A DNA stretch of 64,000 nucleotides from Anseranas semipalmata. Lineage: Eukaryota > Chordata > Aves > Anseriformes > Anseranatidae. Made by a program: the position numbers and the translations under genes. The notes below the pieces were generated by a model, which was not told where the DNA came from, did no database searches, and worked only from the letters and a program-made list of their open reading frames with translations. Location: assembly GCA_013399115.1 (NCBI GenBank), contig VXAA01006527.1, forward strand, positions 722,579-786,578, in the 5' to 3' direction. Below, in pieces: positions 1 to 12,311 of the stretch (position 1 is its first letter; every line of letters begins with the position of its first letter).

Positions 1-3000
1 ATTTAGATAACGTCTTGGCATGTCAATCAAAGTGTACAAAATTTTGAGGTATACACCTGATGTCTGGAATATGGCCTGTATCTATTGCAGATCTGTTTCC
101 CATTTGCCACTTCATATGACAATACCAGATAGTTAAGCAGCAGCATTCTGGGTACATGGGGTAAATACTCTCAAATGTTGATAGACTACTTCTAGTTTAT
201 ACAACACAGGGAACACATGACATTATAATGAAAAAGACAAAACATTACCAAGTATGTCTTCTCCCGTGATTCTGGTTAGAAGGACCTGCCAGTACTCATG
301 GGTCAGATCTAGGTTTTAGTGTACTGGCCCACAGCTGTTTGCTCCAGAAGTTCAACTACTCAGAGATGAACAAACATCAGAATTAAAAACTGCTCTGTCC
401 CCATGCTGAGCTACTGGATTTGGGTTGCACTACATTCAGGAAATACACCAGCTTCAACAAGGTCAGGATTTTATGCCAAGGGTACAGCTTGTGAACATTT
501 TCCAAATGCTATTGAATTCTTGTTGTAGTCTTACAAATTTTTTAATCATGTTATAAAACTGCTGAATTATAACCACAGTTCTCATTATAGCAAGATTTTT
601 AGACCACATTTCTGACCAGGGTTCAAGGTTTTTTATTTCTGTCAGATAACTACTTTTATTCCTAAGAATTCTCCACTTTCTGTTGCTGAAAATGAATCTT
701 TATAAAAGCTTTTTTCTTCTGCTTTGTTTTTTATTATGACTGTATTGCCAGCTGCACTCACACAAACTCTGACTCCAATTCTAGGCTTCAGGGTCATTGA
801 TGGACACTCAGCTATTGCTTTCATCAAAAAAATACAGACCGCTATAGACAAAAACAGATATGGGAAGGAGAAAACATGCAGTTACAAAACAAAAGAGGGA
901 AAAAAAACACCACTGAAAACAAAAACCTTTTGTACCAGAAACAGATTGAAAACGGAAAGAAAATTAGCATTTAAGAATGAAAAAGCCTATTCACTGTTGA
1001 CGTTATATACAACACCCGCAGAGATGGAAGCTGGGTTTATTTTTGATAGCAACACAAACATTAAAGATACGCCACAAGCGTTTAGAAAAATACGGGCGCA
1101 GTACAAAGGCTCATGTGATGAGAGAGATTTTGCTTTTAATCTTGACCTGGAAAACCTCTTCTATGACAGGGCCTCTTCTCAGTGGAGTCACAGTCCCATC
1201 TAGTTACTGTGACTATTAGTGATAAAAAGGCCACCCAAGTTGTTGCTACTTTGGAACGATGGCAGGTTTTCAATCCTAAACTTCAAAGGTAAAGGAAAAC
1301 AAAACCAAAACCAACCCAGTTTATCAAACTAAACTCCCATCTTCCTTTCTGTGGTCCAATCACATTCTTCCCTAAAGGTTACTACCCTGACAACTGTATA
1401 ATCATTTTTCTAGAAAGACAGAAATTTTCCTCCACACATCCATGAAAACATTTATCTGTGCACACAACAGGTGAAAGCACTTCCTTTCACAAGCAAAGAC
1501 AAATGTTAAAGGTTGGATCATATATCAACACCTCATTTCCCAAAGGAGAGATGTTAAGGATCAGGAGACTTCAGATGATCATTTAGGGCCTCACCTTTAT
1601 TAGAAATTTTAATTAAATGCTCATTTAAGGTTGGCAATATTGTTTGTTTCCAGCACTTCCTATCGCATAAGGAATGGTTTGCTGGGACAGACCAATGCTC
1701 CTGTGTGGCATGGCACTGCGTCTCTGAAAGTGGCAACAGAAGATACTGCTTGGAAAAAGCTTGAGCCTGGCCACTCTTCCCATGGTCTGCTCTCTGTTTT
1801 CTCCTCAGGGTCCACAGTTGTATTAGTGATGTCAAAGGCTATGAAGCCAGTAACTACCGCTTCTTCTCACTTCCCCTTCTGTAGGGACTGACATCATACT
1901 ATCAACAAGAATTTGTTAAGTTCTACCAACTTGCATAAACACTTTGAGACAAGAATTAAAATTATTTTTTTTTCCTTCCACACTGACATATGTTCACGTG
2001 ACCACATATGCAAGTGATAAGCAATATGACAACAGTCCTTCGAAAGAGTTCTCTTTCCCCTCTTGGGGGACACAACTGGTATTTCAGAAAAAATATTAAA
2101 TTAACTACATAGTTCTAATTTCTCAGGAAACACTCCTGGGACAAATGCCACAACAAAACAATCTCCGCAGAAAACATGTCTGCACGTGCACACTTACGTT
2201 TTAAAGAAGGCTGTTTACTGCTCTAAGTTTTGTCACGACCACTAGTGGAAAAGTCATAATTATACATTCAGCAGTTGCCAGATGGTGGTGAGAATACAAG
2301 TGGACTGAAGACACAGCCTACAGAACAACTTAGACGCTGGCCAACACACTGGCCAAGGCTAGCTACGTTGTGCTGTGTCCTAAACAGCATCTATAAAAAT
2401 AAGATTAAAGCGCTTTTGTTCAGGAAGCTGCTGATTTGCGGGTTCACTATCAACAACTTCACTTGGGCTGGTTCTAGCCAAACAAAGGAAGTAAGGGATG
2501 CAGTGATGGGGCCACACCAAAGGGACTGAAATGCTGAGTGCTGGTACAGTGTATAGAAATTCACTTGCTGGTATGAGGAACGCTACATCACAACACTCAG
2601 CAAAACTAAGACATTAAACAAAAATGTGAAGTCAGAAGAATAACAGGTAGAGCAGCACATACTGGAATAAGAACTTTTTTTTTAACCTAGACCTTTGTTG
2701 TTTTTAATAATTGATATAAAATAGCAAATGACTCACTAATTGCACTTCTAAATTGCAACCCAACCTGGAATCAATCACACATGGCATAGCTTCTGTTCTT
2801 ATTTGAAGCTAAATCCACCTCAGTGCATGTCGTAGTCTCTAATAATTGCATTAGTCATAACCTGAAAGTGTTTCCCACTTACTTGGTTCCAGTTTTGCTT
2901 GCTTTTCAGGCTGATCCTCATCCCTATTGCTAAAAAGATCTCTGAAATGTTACCCCACAGAGCCTGCTCTGGGACTTGAAGAGCACCGTGGCACATTTCA

Positions 3001-4086
3001 TGGTATGATTTCTCCTGTTTTAGTGTCTGATTTTCCTCCAGTACAATTTTATCTCCTTTGCTTCCAGTCTAAAGTCAAACAACTATCGTTCAGGATTGCA
3101 CAAGATATTAGCAAGTACTCTGTCAAACTCTTAGTAATGAGTTAGGTACACAAAGAACTGCCAGATTTATGCACACCATCTTTTGCTTCGCAGCCCAGGT
3201 TTCAGATTTTTAAGTACCCTCTACCCCAGAGGGTCATCTGTCTGATTCTCTCCCTTTCTTCTGAGATGTTATTTTTATTTTTTTAATGAATATAGAACTT
3301 ACAAGTTTGTTTTTCAGAATAAAACTCTTTGGTATATCATACCACAGATTAACCAGCTAGTAGCTGTGGGCCAAACAAAAATGAAGGCAAAATTGAATGA
3401 GGCAATAAAAGCTGGGATCAGATATATACGAAACAGAAAGTTGATTTTGACACCTAGGAACAAAGCGGGATGCTCAAGGAACAGCAAGATGGCATTTGAG
3501 AACTACCAAACACGAACTCAGCTAATCAGCTTTTGCAGGATCCTCACTAGAAAACGGACACGTTCCAGCCCACATTAAAGTAAAACTTACACTCCTAGCC
3601 ATGTGGTGAGAATCCGGGCTTCACAGCATAAAAAGGGTTGGAGGAGAGTTGCTTGGTTAAGACTTGGATATGCTTTCAGAAGATGAATACCTATACACAG
3701 TTACACCTACCAGAAACAATGCTTATCTAACCCAGCATAGACTATTCTAGAACTGATATCATCTCATGTTTCTCTTCCCTCACTGTGAATCTGTCCACAT
3801 CCTGCATAAAAAGATTCAATCAAAATTGGCCAAGTTTTCACTGTTGATTTTTCCGTTCCCGCACCCCAGACAACTCCCACGAACTTACTATACAGATTTG
3901 ATTTTTGTGCAGATTTGCAGAAATATTTTTATTGACTCTGGGTTTTAATAACTGCACAGTTGCCCTACAAAGATAGGGGATTTTTTTTTATATGTTTACC
4001 TTTCATGAATACAGCTTTAATCCACTCTCCATCCATTTTTAAACTGCTTATATTATAACCCTTTAACTTTCACCTTCTGCTCTGTT

Positions 4087-4110
4087 TTGTTGTTGTTGTT
4101 GTTGTTGTTT
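4087..4110. repeat. (TTG)n microsatellite
   Basis: About seven to eight uninterrupted TTG units in upstream noncoding DNA. It is a simple repeat with no visible link to a gene. Confidence 0.9.
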
Positions 4111-5714
4111 GTATGTTTTTTCTGTAGAAGCCAGATGACATCACGACTTTCCACTTAGTTTCCTGTATCTTTTGGCATTCTACCTCCTTTCTTTACTTTT
4201 CTCCTCACAAGCAAATACACAGGACAGACTTGCTCTGGACATTGTTTTACATTGTATGGAATTGTTTCTGACTTCATTCTTGTCATTAAAGATAAGTTGC
4301 TTTGTCAAACTTCAAAATTTTCTTCAAAATACTTCACATTTGCAAACCATCATCTTAACTTATCACCCTTCTAAAACCAAGTCTCCTGTGTGTAAAGTAT
4401 TCAAACACTGCCACACTTCAAAGCATGCAAACAGTCACATAAAATCTGTCATTATACTCCCACTGAAATTAAAGTTAAGCACCTGAAATTATTTCATTTT
4501 ATAGATTAAAAAGATGTAAAGTTAAACAAGTTCCTTTTCAAATTCTCTGATTTTTTGTTATTTTTTAGTTCTTAGAACCTTAAGAGACTAATTACACATA
4601 TAAAGATAGCTTTTTCATGAAGATTTGTAAAATATATGCCTCAGAGTTATTTTTTTTCCAATTCAAAATCTGTCCTCAAATACTTCTGCACAAATCCCAT
4701 TAACTTTGGTACATACATCTAAAGGCAGAATTTGAAACCTGTAAAGAACTGGGTCACTGGACAATGGCAAGTCTCAAACAGAGATTTCTTTTCTGAGTTA
4801 TAACAAGAGAATACTCTTCCCTCAGGCACTATGTGAACATTCCCATTTGTCTGTAAACAATACCAAACACTTGAAAATTGATAGCTAACATTTCATCCTT
4901 GCTCACACAGGATTTTTCTCTTTACTACAGCTAATAGCCATTTAGTCCTCAATGTAGCATTTGTAGCTGATGCTAGATCATCCAAGTACACCATCCCATG
5001 GGGCTGCCTCACTGCTGCTTTCAGTGCCTTGTTCATTCCAAGCTTAAAATCAGTAACTACCCACATCTTCTTGTAAAGAGTTCCTCCGTCTTTCTGTTGT
5101 TTTGTTTTTTTTTTTCAGTCTCCATGAACATGGTCAGTCATATATACCAACTCCTGCTTTGCCTCTGTTTTTTATTTAATACTTGTAATAAAATTTCTTT
5201 ATCAGAATTACAGTATGCAACATAGCCACATACAAGATCTGCAAGCTGTAAAATCATTCCAAGCATGGAGATTTTTACAAACTAATTCTACATTTAATGT
5301 CTTGGTAAACCTCAGTGAAATAGTCTCAGAAGACTTCGGTCACTTACTAGAAGTGTTCTCTGCATTAACATCTCAGATCTGTATGTTGTTTCCATATAAT
5401 TAGTTATATTCCATGATATACTTGTCACAATATAAAACCTACATAGCACTTCAAATCAGACCATCCTCAGCTAATCTGGCCCTTCAGGAGAAAGAACAAA
5501 TCACTGTGCAGTACTCACAAACAGATTGCGAGTTTCCTTTCCATACTCACTTTTCCTAGAAAGTTCAGGTTTGTAGGAATGTTCTACATCATCAATGTCT
5601 TTCCAGAAAAAAAAAAAAAGTTACATACTAGTGACATATACTTAGTATTTTCAAAGATAGTATCACCCTTCAGATTTGTTTCTGCTCATGACTAAATTCC
5701 TACTTAGAGGACAG

Positions 5715-5845
5715 CCTTCTGTTATGAGCACAAGGCTTGGAATTCTAATCCAGACTATGCGACTTGGGTGTGTTACCTCTGAAAAAGTGCTTCACCTAAC
5801 TTAGTCTCTGTGTCTCTACAATCTTTGTGACTCCCTCAGTTGTCT
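5715..5845 (+). mobile_element. Faint MIR/CORE-SINE-like relic
   Basis: The segment follows the order of the MIR consensus: a 'gagcac..gg' start, then a stretch like 'acttgggcaagttac', then 'cttaacctctctgtgcctcag'. Here that reads as gacttgggtgtgttacctc, later followed by cctaacttagtctctgtg. Similarity is by eye and the copy is heavily decayed. A profile search against MIR or other CORE-SINEs would settle it. Confidence 0.4.
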
Positions 5846-5945
5846 AGGGGATGCTGGGAAAATTCAAGAATACCAGATAATGTTCTAAATATTTCTATGA
5901 AAAAACCTGCAGGAAATAAACATTATTTCCATCATAGTTATATGC

Positions 5946-5966
5946 AAAATAAATAAATAAATAAAA
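5946..5966. repeat. (AAAT)n microsatellite
   Basis: Four to five AAAT units in an AT-rich context. Confidence 0.85.
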
Positions 5967-7854
5967 TATTCATACGTTAGTATTTTGTCCAAAGAAAGAG
6001 CATAATTATTAACTATTTTCAAATTTCATTAAGGTAATTCCAATTCCAGATTGCTTTTGGCACAATTCAAGTCCTCATGTCTTACTGAGTATACTTAGAG
6101 CTATACATTCAAATTTCTTCCTCTATTTCATGAAACCTAAAGACAATTAGTTAACTTTTTTCCAAACATCAGATGTTCTTCTCCTTGTTAAACTTACATC
6201 TTTGTACTGCAGTGCCAAAGCTCTTCCAATCCTCTGTATTCTAAATTAATCCATCAATTCCCTTTCCCCCATGTTTTTGCCCTTGGCAAATCACTAGCCC
6301 CAGGGGCAACTCAACAGAAAAATTCAAGATTTCACAAAACATTCAGACCTTAGCTGAAAATATCTTCCTTTCCCCTCAGCAAAAGCTTCACTGCCTGAGA
6401 TGCCGTCTCCTCCACATTCTTCTCTCCTTGCTACATTTCCAGCTTCACTGCACAGCCACCGCTCTTTCACAACTGCCCCTTCCCATTCCACTATCTCCTC
6501 CATCAGCCTTCCTTTGGGCTACGTTTGTACTGTGTCATTATTTGCTGCAATCAATTTCAAATAAAAAGGATCTCACATGAAGTCTTTGGAACACTTGTTG
6601 ATTTTCTAGCTGTTATCTTCTTGCTCCTTCTCAAAGGCCTACACTAATATTTTAAGGCAACAAGGGGATTTAGGTAGATTCATTCATTGCTTTGAATGGT
6701 CTCAACTCTAGACTGGAAAGCAGTAATTGAGATTCCTTAGATTTGCTCTCCTTTTAATCCTCCTTAAACATCATGAGCATAAAGTTTGTTACAAAAGTAG
6801 AGCTATGTCTCTTCAGAACTAGGGTGACACTTCAGCCACAGCCTTGCAAAGAAGCCTACAAACTATCAGCAGTTCAATTTGAACAAGCTAGACTTCCCAT
6901 TACACGTAAAGTTATTCATGCACGTGTTTTCTACTTCCACTGCAAATTGCTCTTTTGAACAAAAGTGACTGCTTATCTTCAGCACTGCAGAATTCCTGAA
7001 CCTACTGCCTTTTACCAAAGTTCCCTCACAGGCTGCTTTAGCACAGCATGTTGTGCATTGATTATTTTGGCATGGAGCTCCCCAGTCAATTGTCTTTCAT
7101 CCTTACAGCCTACATAAAATTAGTTTTTAAAAACATGAGAAATTGTATTACATAGTATGATTGCCACGGACTACTATGTTCAAAGCTGAGCTTAAAAGGC
7201 ACTTAAGCTAGAAAACCTTGCAGAGATTTTGAAGCACTCATGCAAACAGCTCTGGAAACATTCATCCCTTACATTGATCCTAGAGTGCCAAGACTTGAGG
7301 AAAAAAAAATAATCATATTTCTGCACAAATTATGGGACAAATATATCCTCATTTGAGGCACTCAAATGTGAAGATATTGGCCATTTGAATGTTGAAGCAG
7401 AATCACAGAGGTTCTTTGAAACACATATACAAAGAAAAAACAAACAAACAGACCCAGCCCTCCCTCCTCATACCTAAAGCTTTTGGCATGCTAGCACTTC
7501 TCTGAAGAGTTTGAAGAACATTACTTGGAGCTCTCTCTTTGACTTCATAGTAGCACCCATGGTAGATGGAGCTCTAGTTATCTGGGATTAGGAAGAATCA
7601 TAGGGCAGCTGAAATCTAACTTGAACCAAGAACGTGCGTCTTTGTCCTGATTTCTAGAAGAGAAAGATGTAGATTACTGAATGCTGTATTCCTTGTGATG
7701 CCCAACCTGCCCAGGCTCACCACATAAAAACTCCTGATTTTAATGTCCTCTGACAACCACTGAGGAATCCATATGGAGAACTACCCACATGGAAACACTG
7801 CGTCTTGGCTCAGTTTAGGTAACTGCTCTCTTTCTGCAGTGCTTTACAGCAGGG

Positions 7855-7862
7855 TATAAAAG
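7855..7862 (+). promoter_or_regulatory. TATA-box-like TATAAAAG
   Basis: A consensus TATAAAAG lies about 25 bases before base composition switches to CpG-island DNA. If functional, transcription would begin near 7885-7890. CpG-island housekeeping promoters usually lack TATA boxes, so this may be chance or may mark an alternative start. There is no transcript evidence. Confidence 0.25.
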
Positions 7863-8233
7863 CCATGAAGGACACGCACTGTCTGGGTCCCGCCTCACCC
7901 CGTCCCCTCAGCCTGGCCCCCTCCCTCCCCCAGGCTGCGCTGCGGGCCCAGCGGCCGAGCCCCGTCAGAGCCCGGGAGGCGAGCGCCCCCCGCCCCTTCG
8001 GCCCAGCGGGGCCGGGCGTGCCTGTGGTGAAGATTTACACGTACGGCTCTGGGGCCAAGTGACGGGGAGACCCCACGGCCAGTCTCCGCAGAGGGGCCCC
8101 GACGCGGGGCAGCGGCTCCTCCCGCCCTGAGGGAGACGGGGCCGGGCCGAGGCTCCCGTCGCGCACCTGCCTCGCGCCGCGCCACAGGCCCGGCCGCCCT
8201 CTCACGGGGATGGGGAGGACCCTACCGCGCCGC

Positions 8234-8659
8234 TTACGCACTCTGCGCCCGACACGCTAGCACCTACGCTGCCGGCTACGGCATTTGCGCAACAGGAACC
8301 CTCTCAGGTGCAGCGCCCGCGTTGACGACATTACGGAGAATTCGTAAGAAACACTAACCTCTTTGAGGAGCTTTACGTAAGTGGCGTTCCTAGGTGCGGG
8401 CTTGGCCGCTCCTACACGCAGCTGCGGGAGCTCTCTGAACTGCTGAGAGCCCTCTCCCCAGGCGACGGGTGGGCTACGCAGATTACGCAAGGCGTAGCAG
8501 CCCCAGGTAGGAAATCGGCCGGGCCGGGCCGGGCCGAGAACCTTTACGTCAATTCCGTAAGGCTGCGCTGGCCTGCCGCGAGGGGGGAGGAAACGGCCGG
8601 TTGGGCGCCACTACGTACTTGGCGCGGCGGCCCGGCATCCCTCTACGCCGTTGGCGTAA
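8234..8659. promoter_or_regulatory. Cluster of bZIP-like sites in the CpG island
   Basis: Several 8-base motifs of the form TTNCGNAA sit within about 430 bases: TTACGCAC (8234), TTGCGCAA (8285), TTCGTAAG (8341), TTACGTAA (8373), TTACGCAA (8483), TTACGTCA (8544), TTCCGTAA (8553) and GGCGTAAG (8653). TTGCGCAA is the C/EBP palindrome, TTACGTAA a PAR-bZIP/NFIL3 type site and TTACGTCA a CREB/ATF-like site. That these motifs occur is directly seen. That they bind these factors is inference. Confidence 0.4.
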
Positions 8660-8735
8660 GGCTCCCTCTCAGGTGCAGGGAGGGGGCGGGCTCACGTTGC
8701 CCGGCAGCCCTAGCCTATGGGGGCGCTGGGCGCTG

Positions 8736-8742
8736 TCACGTG
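8736..8742 (+). promoter_or_regulatory. E-box TCACGTG in promoter island
   Basis: TCACGTG, a canonical USF/MITF/MYC-type E-box, lies in the CpG island about 90 bases before a candidate exon 1 donor. Binding is not shown by the sequence. Confidence 0.4.
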
Positions 8743-8744
8743 CC

Positions 8745-8833
8745 GGAGCCCCGCTCGCCGCTGCGGAGCCGGAGGAACCGGACGGGGCCACGGAGCCGGG
8801 CCGGGGGCTGCGGCGGGGCCGGCGGCGAGCGGG
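8745..8833 (+). other. STRBP: Candidate noncoding exon 1 (start unknown)
   Basis: A GTGAGG donor-like sequence at 8834-8839 follows GC-rich DNA just before the assembly gap, so this could be the end of 5' UTR exon 1. Other donor-like sites lie after the gap: CAG/GTGCCC near 9218 and CAG/GTCGCT near 9361. The real exon could also be inside the gap. The start given is arbitrary. Confidence 0.25.
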
Positions 8834-8856
8834 GTGAGGCGGGCGGGCGGCGGGGA

Positions 8857-9173
8857 NNNNNNNNNNNNNNNNNNNNNNNNNNNNNNNNNNNNNNNNNNNN
8901 NNNNNNNNNNNNNNNNNNNNNNNNNNNNNNNNNNNNNNNNNNNNNNNNNNNNNNNNNNNNNNNNNNNNNNNNNNNNNNNNNNNNNNNNNNNNNNNNNNNN
9001 NNNNNNNNNNNNNNNNNNNNNNNNNNNNNNNNNNNNNNNNNNNNNNNNNNNNNNNNNNNNNNNNNNNNNNNNNNNNNNNNNNNNNNNNNNNNNNNNNNNN
9101 NNNNNNNNNNNNNNNNNNNNNNNNNNNNNNNNNNNNNNNNNNNNNNNNNNNNNNNNNNNNNNNNNNNNNNNNN
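8857..9173. other. Assembly gap (317 N)
   Basis: A run of N inside the CpG island, with very GC-rich sequence on both sides. Such gaps are typical of bird promoters that sequence poorly. The STRBP transcription start may be hidden here. Confidence 1.
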
Positions 9174-11511
9174 CCTCCCGGCAGCGGGGAGCCGCCGCCC
9201 GCCGGCGCCGCGGCCAGGTGCCCGAGGGGAGGCTCTGCCGCCGGGCCGGCCGGGCGGCGGTCTCGTCGCCAAAAGTTTGCCCTGGCGCAGCCGCTGCCCC
9301 GCTCGGCCCCGCTGCTCGCTCGGCAGCTCCTCAGCCTCCGTGCGGCTCTCCGGGGTCCCAGGTCGCTGGTAGCGCCACAGCCTTCCTGGCTTTGAGGAAA
9401 ATGTCATCGGCGTTCTGGTTCGTGGTTTTGGTTCGGTTTTGTTTTTTTTCTTTTCTTTTTTCCGGATTTGCTCTGCATCGGGTTTTGTTAATCGTGAAGC
9501 CACTAATTTTTGTGGAAGTGAGAACTTCAGACGGTGGCTGGGCAGTCGGCAGAAGGCTAGCGAGGAGAGCAAAACTTAAGTTTTGAATGGAAATAGAAAC
9601 GCGCATTACCTAGCTAAATGTCTTATTATTTATTTACACAGCCCTGAAAATGGTGCTGTGTGATTACCGAAAGTAAGAAGAAAATGTCCTGCTCCAAAGA
9701 GCCTTCGTTCCAAATTCTGTGCACAGAATAGAGCATTAGAAAAAATTGTAAAATGGTGGAGTCCAGGACATGTTTGAGGTTTTTTTTTTTTAACTGTATA
9801 CTACAGTTCTTTCATTTTTCTTATAATATTTAAGATACTTTTTACAGAAGACTTAGAAATTTGAAGTGGTTAAAGTGAAGAAAGACTAAAGTGGACGTTG
9901 TTGTCAGGTGGTCGTAACGTGACGTAAGGTATTTCAAATGCCCAGTTCTAAAAAAAAATGCTTGCACAACTGTAACTTAAATTAAAATAGCTTTGCTTAC
10001 ACAGCCATATGTTCTAGTGAGCGTTTGAAACCTGGCCTTCCAGGGTAAAGGCAGAAAATTAACCTCATCTCCTTCATTTGTGAAGAATAATTTAACATTC
10101 TTGGAAAGAATGGAGAAGAAAAGACTCTGAAAAATTGAAGATGTGATAATCATTTTTGGGAGACCCGAAGGAAGCAACTGAGGCGGCAGAGAGGGCCTGG
10201 TGTTTGCAGGAGGAAAGGAAGGGAAGATGGAAAAGTGCTGCCTATACCTGGGGAGCAGGGGAGGCCTTAAAAATACAAGAGAGAGAAGCTTTTTGGAAGG
10301 GGAGGAGAGGAAGGCCCATCGGTGTCTCTGTAGAGATTGTATTGGTCTATTCCTTTATGTGCATGCTGGTTGCTTGTAGCCTCTCAAAAAGCAGAAATGT
10401 TCTCCAAGAATTTGAATAGTCCGCCTCTTAGATGGACCATCAAAAATGGGTAAAGGATGGGTTGTAGTTATTTCCTGCTAGTGTGGAGAAGAAGCAGAAG
10501 GCCATGTCAGCACACGGGCTGGCTGTAACTTGTACTACGTTCTTGGTCATTTTTAGGAAGCTGGACTCTGGAAGTTCTTGGCAGGTGTCATTTTTTCTGT
10601 CTCTGGAATGTTTCAGTTGTTTTCCTCTGCTTCATGTTGGTGTAGAATGAAGGGAGAGATAGGGAAAAGAGTGGGTACAGATTGCTAATAGTAAGGTTTT
10701 AATAATTTCTGTTTTCTGTTTCTCATTATCTTGTCATTGATAGCACGAGTCTAGTGCTGTTTTTGCATTCCTCGTAGAATCTTTTGTCCTGGCAAAGTTT
10801 CCTATTCCTGTATTTATAAAAGGGCTGTTCATCCATACTAGTCGTTATTATTGAACTGTTGACAATATTGTTGTTTCTTCACAAAGAGGATGCTGATGAA
10901 GCACCAGTTCTTGCTCCAAAGGCTTCATGGGCTAAATGCAAGGTAGGAATCTAGGACTGAATTTCTTGGGGACCTGGAGGAAGATTCTATCTAGAAGTCC
11001 TTGTGTTTGGGGGAGCCCCAGGTGGTGCCTGGTATGAAGGCTGCTGAATCCAGCCTCATGGCTTGTCCTAGAAAATGGAATTCCAGATGCAATTGGTTTC
11101 ATACCAGCAGCAACCAGAAGCAACTGAGAAGAAATGGTAGGCAAGTGGAGAGGTGTAACACAAGGTGGGCCTCGTGTGCAGATCCTTAAAAGAGAGAGTC
11201 TTGAGCTAGCTAAGCAGTCGTATAGAAAGCCATTGGGAAGAGAGGAGCAGAGGGCAAAAGGCATGCCTTCCGTAAACATTGGAGGAGAAGTTTAAACTCT
11301 GGTGGATATACAGATTTTGGGAACCCTGGTTTCTAGCATGTAAGCAGAGTCTTTTCCATGAATGTTCATTCAGTAACAATGATGCTTAAGATTGCAGAGC
11401 TCTTTTCTTCTGAAACACTCAGTGTTCCTCAGAGATCTATGGCTGGGCAGACATTTTTTTGAACTCATCTAAAAAGCGAATCCTGTTGGGGGGAGGAAGA
11501 GAGGAAAAAAA

Positions 11512-11525
11512 GGGGGGGGGGGGGG
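11512..11525 (+). repeat. G14 run inside a purine tract
   Basis: Fourteen consecutive G lie within a strand-asymmetric purine tract (about 11488-11548), with further G5-G6 runs on either side. The arrangement could form a G-quadruplex or triplex. Homopolymer length may be an assembly artefact. Confidence 0.8.
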
Positions 11526-12253
11526 AGAAAAGGGGGAGAAAATAGAAACTAGTCCAGACTGCTTCATGTTGGGAAAAGGCCTCAGTGTAGAATCATAAAA
11601 GCTGCACTTTTTCCACGTTGCTTTGGAAGCAGCTGAACTTTGTAACTTGGCATGTAAATAGAGCTCTTTGAAGAGCACGTCCATGGCTGGAAAGAAGGGA
11701 GAAGGAAATGCCCTGGCTGGTTAACAAGCTTATGAGTGCATAAAAAGCTACTGTGAGCATGCTCACTGAGGTATCTGTTAAAACATACAAGAGAAGTTGG
11801 CAGTCTTGTCCTTGGTTGTGGCGATGTACGTAGGCAAGCTGGCCACTTCTAGGTGTAAGTGTAAACATGGAACTGCGAGAAAGTGCAAACAGTTTGAGTA
11901 CTTCTATAGACTGGGCTGGATGAGGGAGAGTACTTGGGGCAGTTGAGAGGAAGCATCCCCGAAATGCGTCGGCTGTCTGAGAGAGGTGCTGGGAAGGTGA
12001 GAAGGCTGAGGCGGTCAGTGCCTCGCTGGGCTGGCTGGCAGCTGTTGGTGAGTTAGGGTTTAAGGTGAGTGTGGCCATGCCAACAGAGGACTTTAGCATA
12101 GCATTTTGATTTCTGTAACTTATTTTGTATTGAGGTCAGGGAGAGAACATATGTATGAGGAGCACTTGGCTGATGTAGTGTCCTGGATTTGCTATAAACT
12201 GAGCAATATTGGCAAGTGAAGGTTACTTTACTGCTGTATATGCAGCAGCCATG

Positions 12254-12311
12254 AATTTAAAGGGAAAAATCTGTTTAAAGCATTTTAAAGGGAAAATCTT
12301 GTTTAAAGCAC
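12254..12311 (+). repeat. Two-copy tandem repeat, about 28 bp
   Basis: Two adjacent imperfect copies of a unit with the core taaaggga..atct..gtttaaagca. This is a simple local duplication in intron 1. Confidence 0.7.

Larger units (their letters stand above)
1..7850. other. Upstream intergenic DNA, no gene recognised
   Basis: This AT-rich stretch lies before the CpG island. Open frames on both strands are short. The longest, about 159 codons at 724-1203 on the + strand, has Lys/Thr-rich low-information content, no recognisable domain and no convincing splice context. I see simple repeats, one faint SINE-like relic and scattered homopolymers, but no exon I can support. In mammals the neighbour upstream of STRBP is CRB2, whose EGF-type cysteine-rich exons I do not see here. 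Confidence 0.6.
7887..9390 (+). promoter_or_regulatory. STRBP: CpG island, probable STRBP promoter
   Basis: GC content rises sharply at about 7887 and falls back at about 9390, with dense CpG dinucleotides, GC boxes (for example gggggcggg near 8683) and GGGCC repeats at 8517-8535. It is the only CpG island of this scale in the window. It lies upstream of the first coding exons on the same strand, so it is the natural promoter and exon 1 region of STRBP. The centre is missing in an assembly gap. A divergent minus-strand promoter is possible, but no minus-strand exon is recognisable. Confidence 0.8.

Noticed and set aside
724..1203. 159-codon + strand open frame
   Set aside because: Low-complexity Lys/Thr-rich composition, no recognisable domain, no splice or promoter context. 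An AT-rich stretch of this size gives such frames by chance.
7590..7650. agaatcatag motif suggesting a reversed CR1 tail
   Set aside because: Only about 10 bases match, and the sequence after it does not continue along the CR1 consensus.
8717..9586. Long open frames across the CpG island on both strands
   Set aside because: Most of their length is N placeholder, and the remainder is Arg/Gly/Ala/Pro-rich translation of GC-rich DNA, typical of CpG islands.
11593..12099. 168-codon minus-strand frame in intron 1
   Set aside because: No known motif, no splice sites or poly(A) signal that fit, and no neighbouring minus-strand exons.
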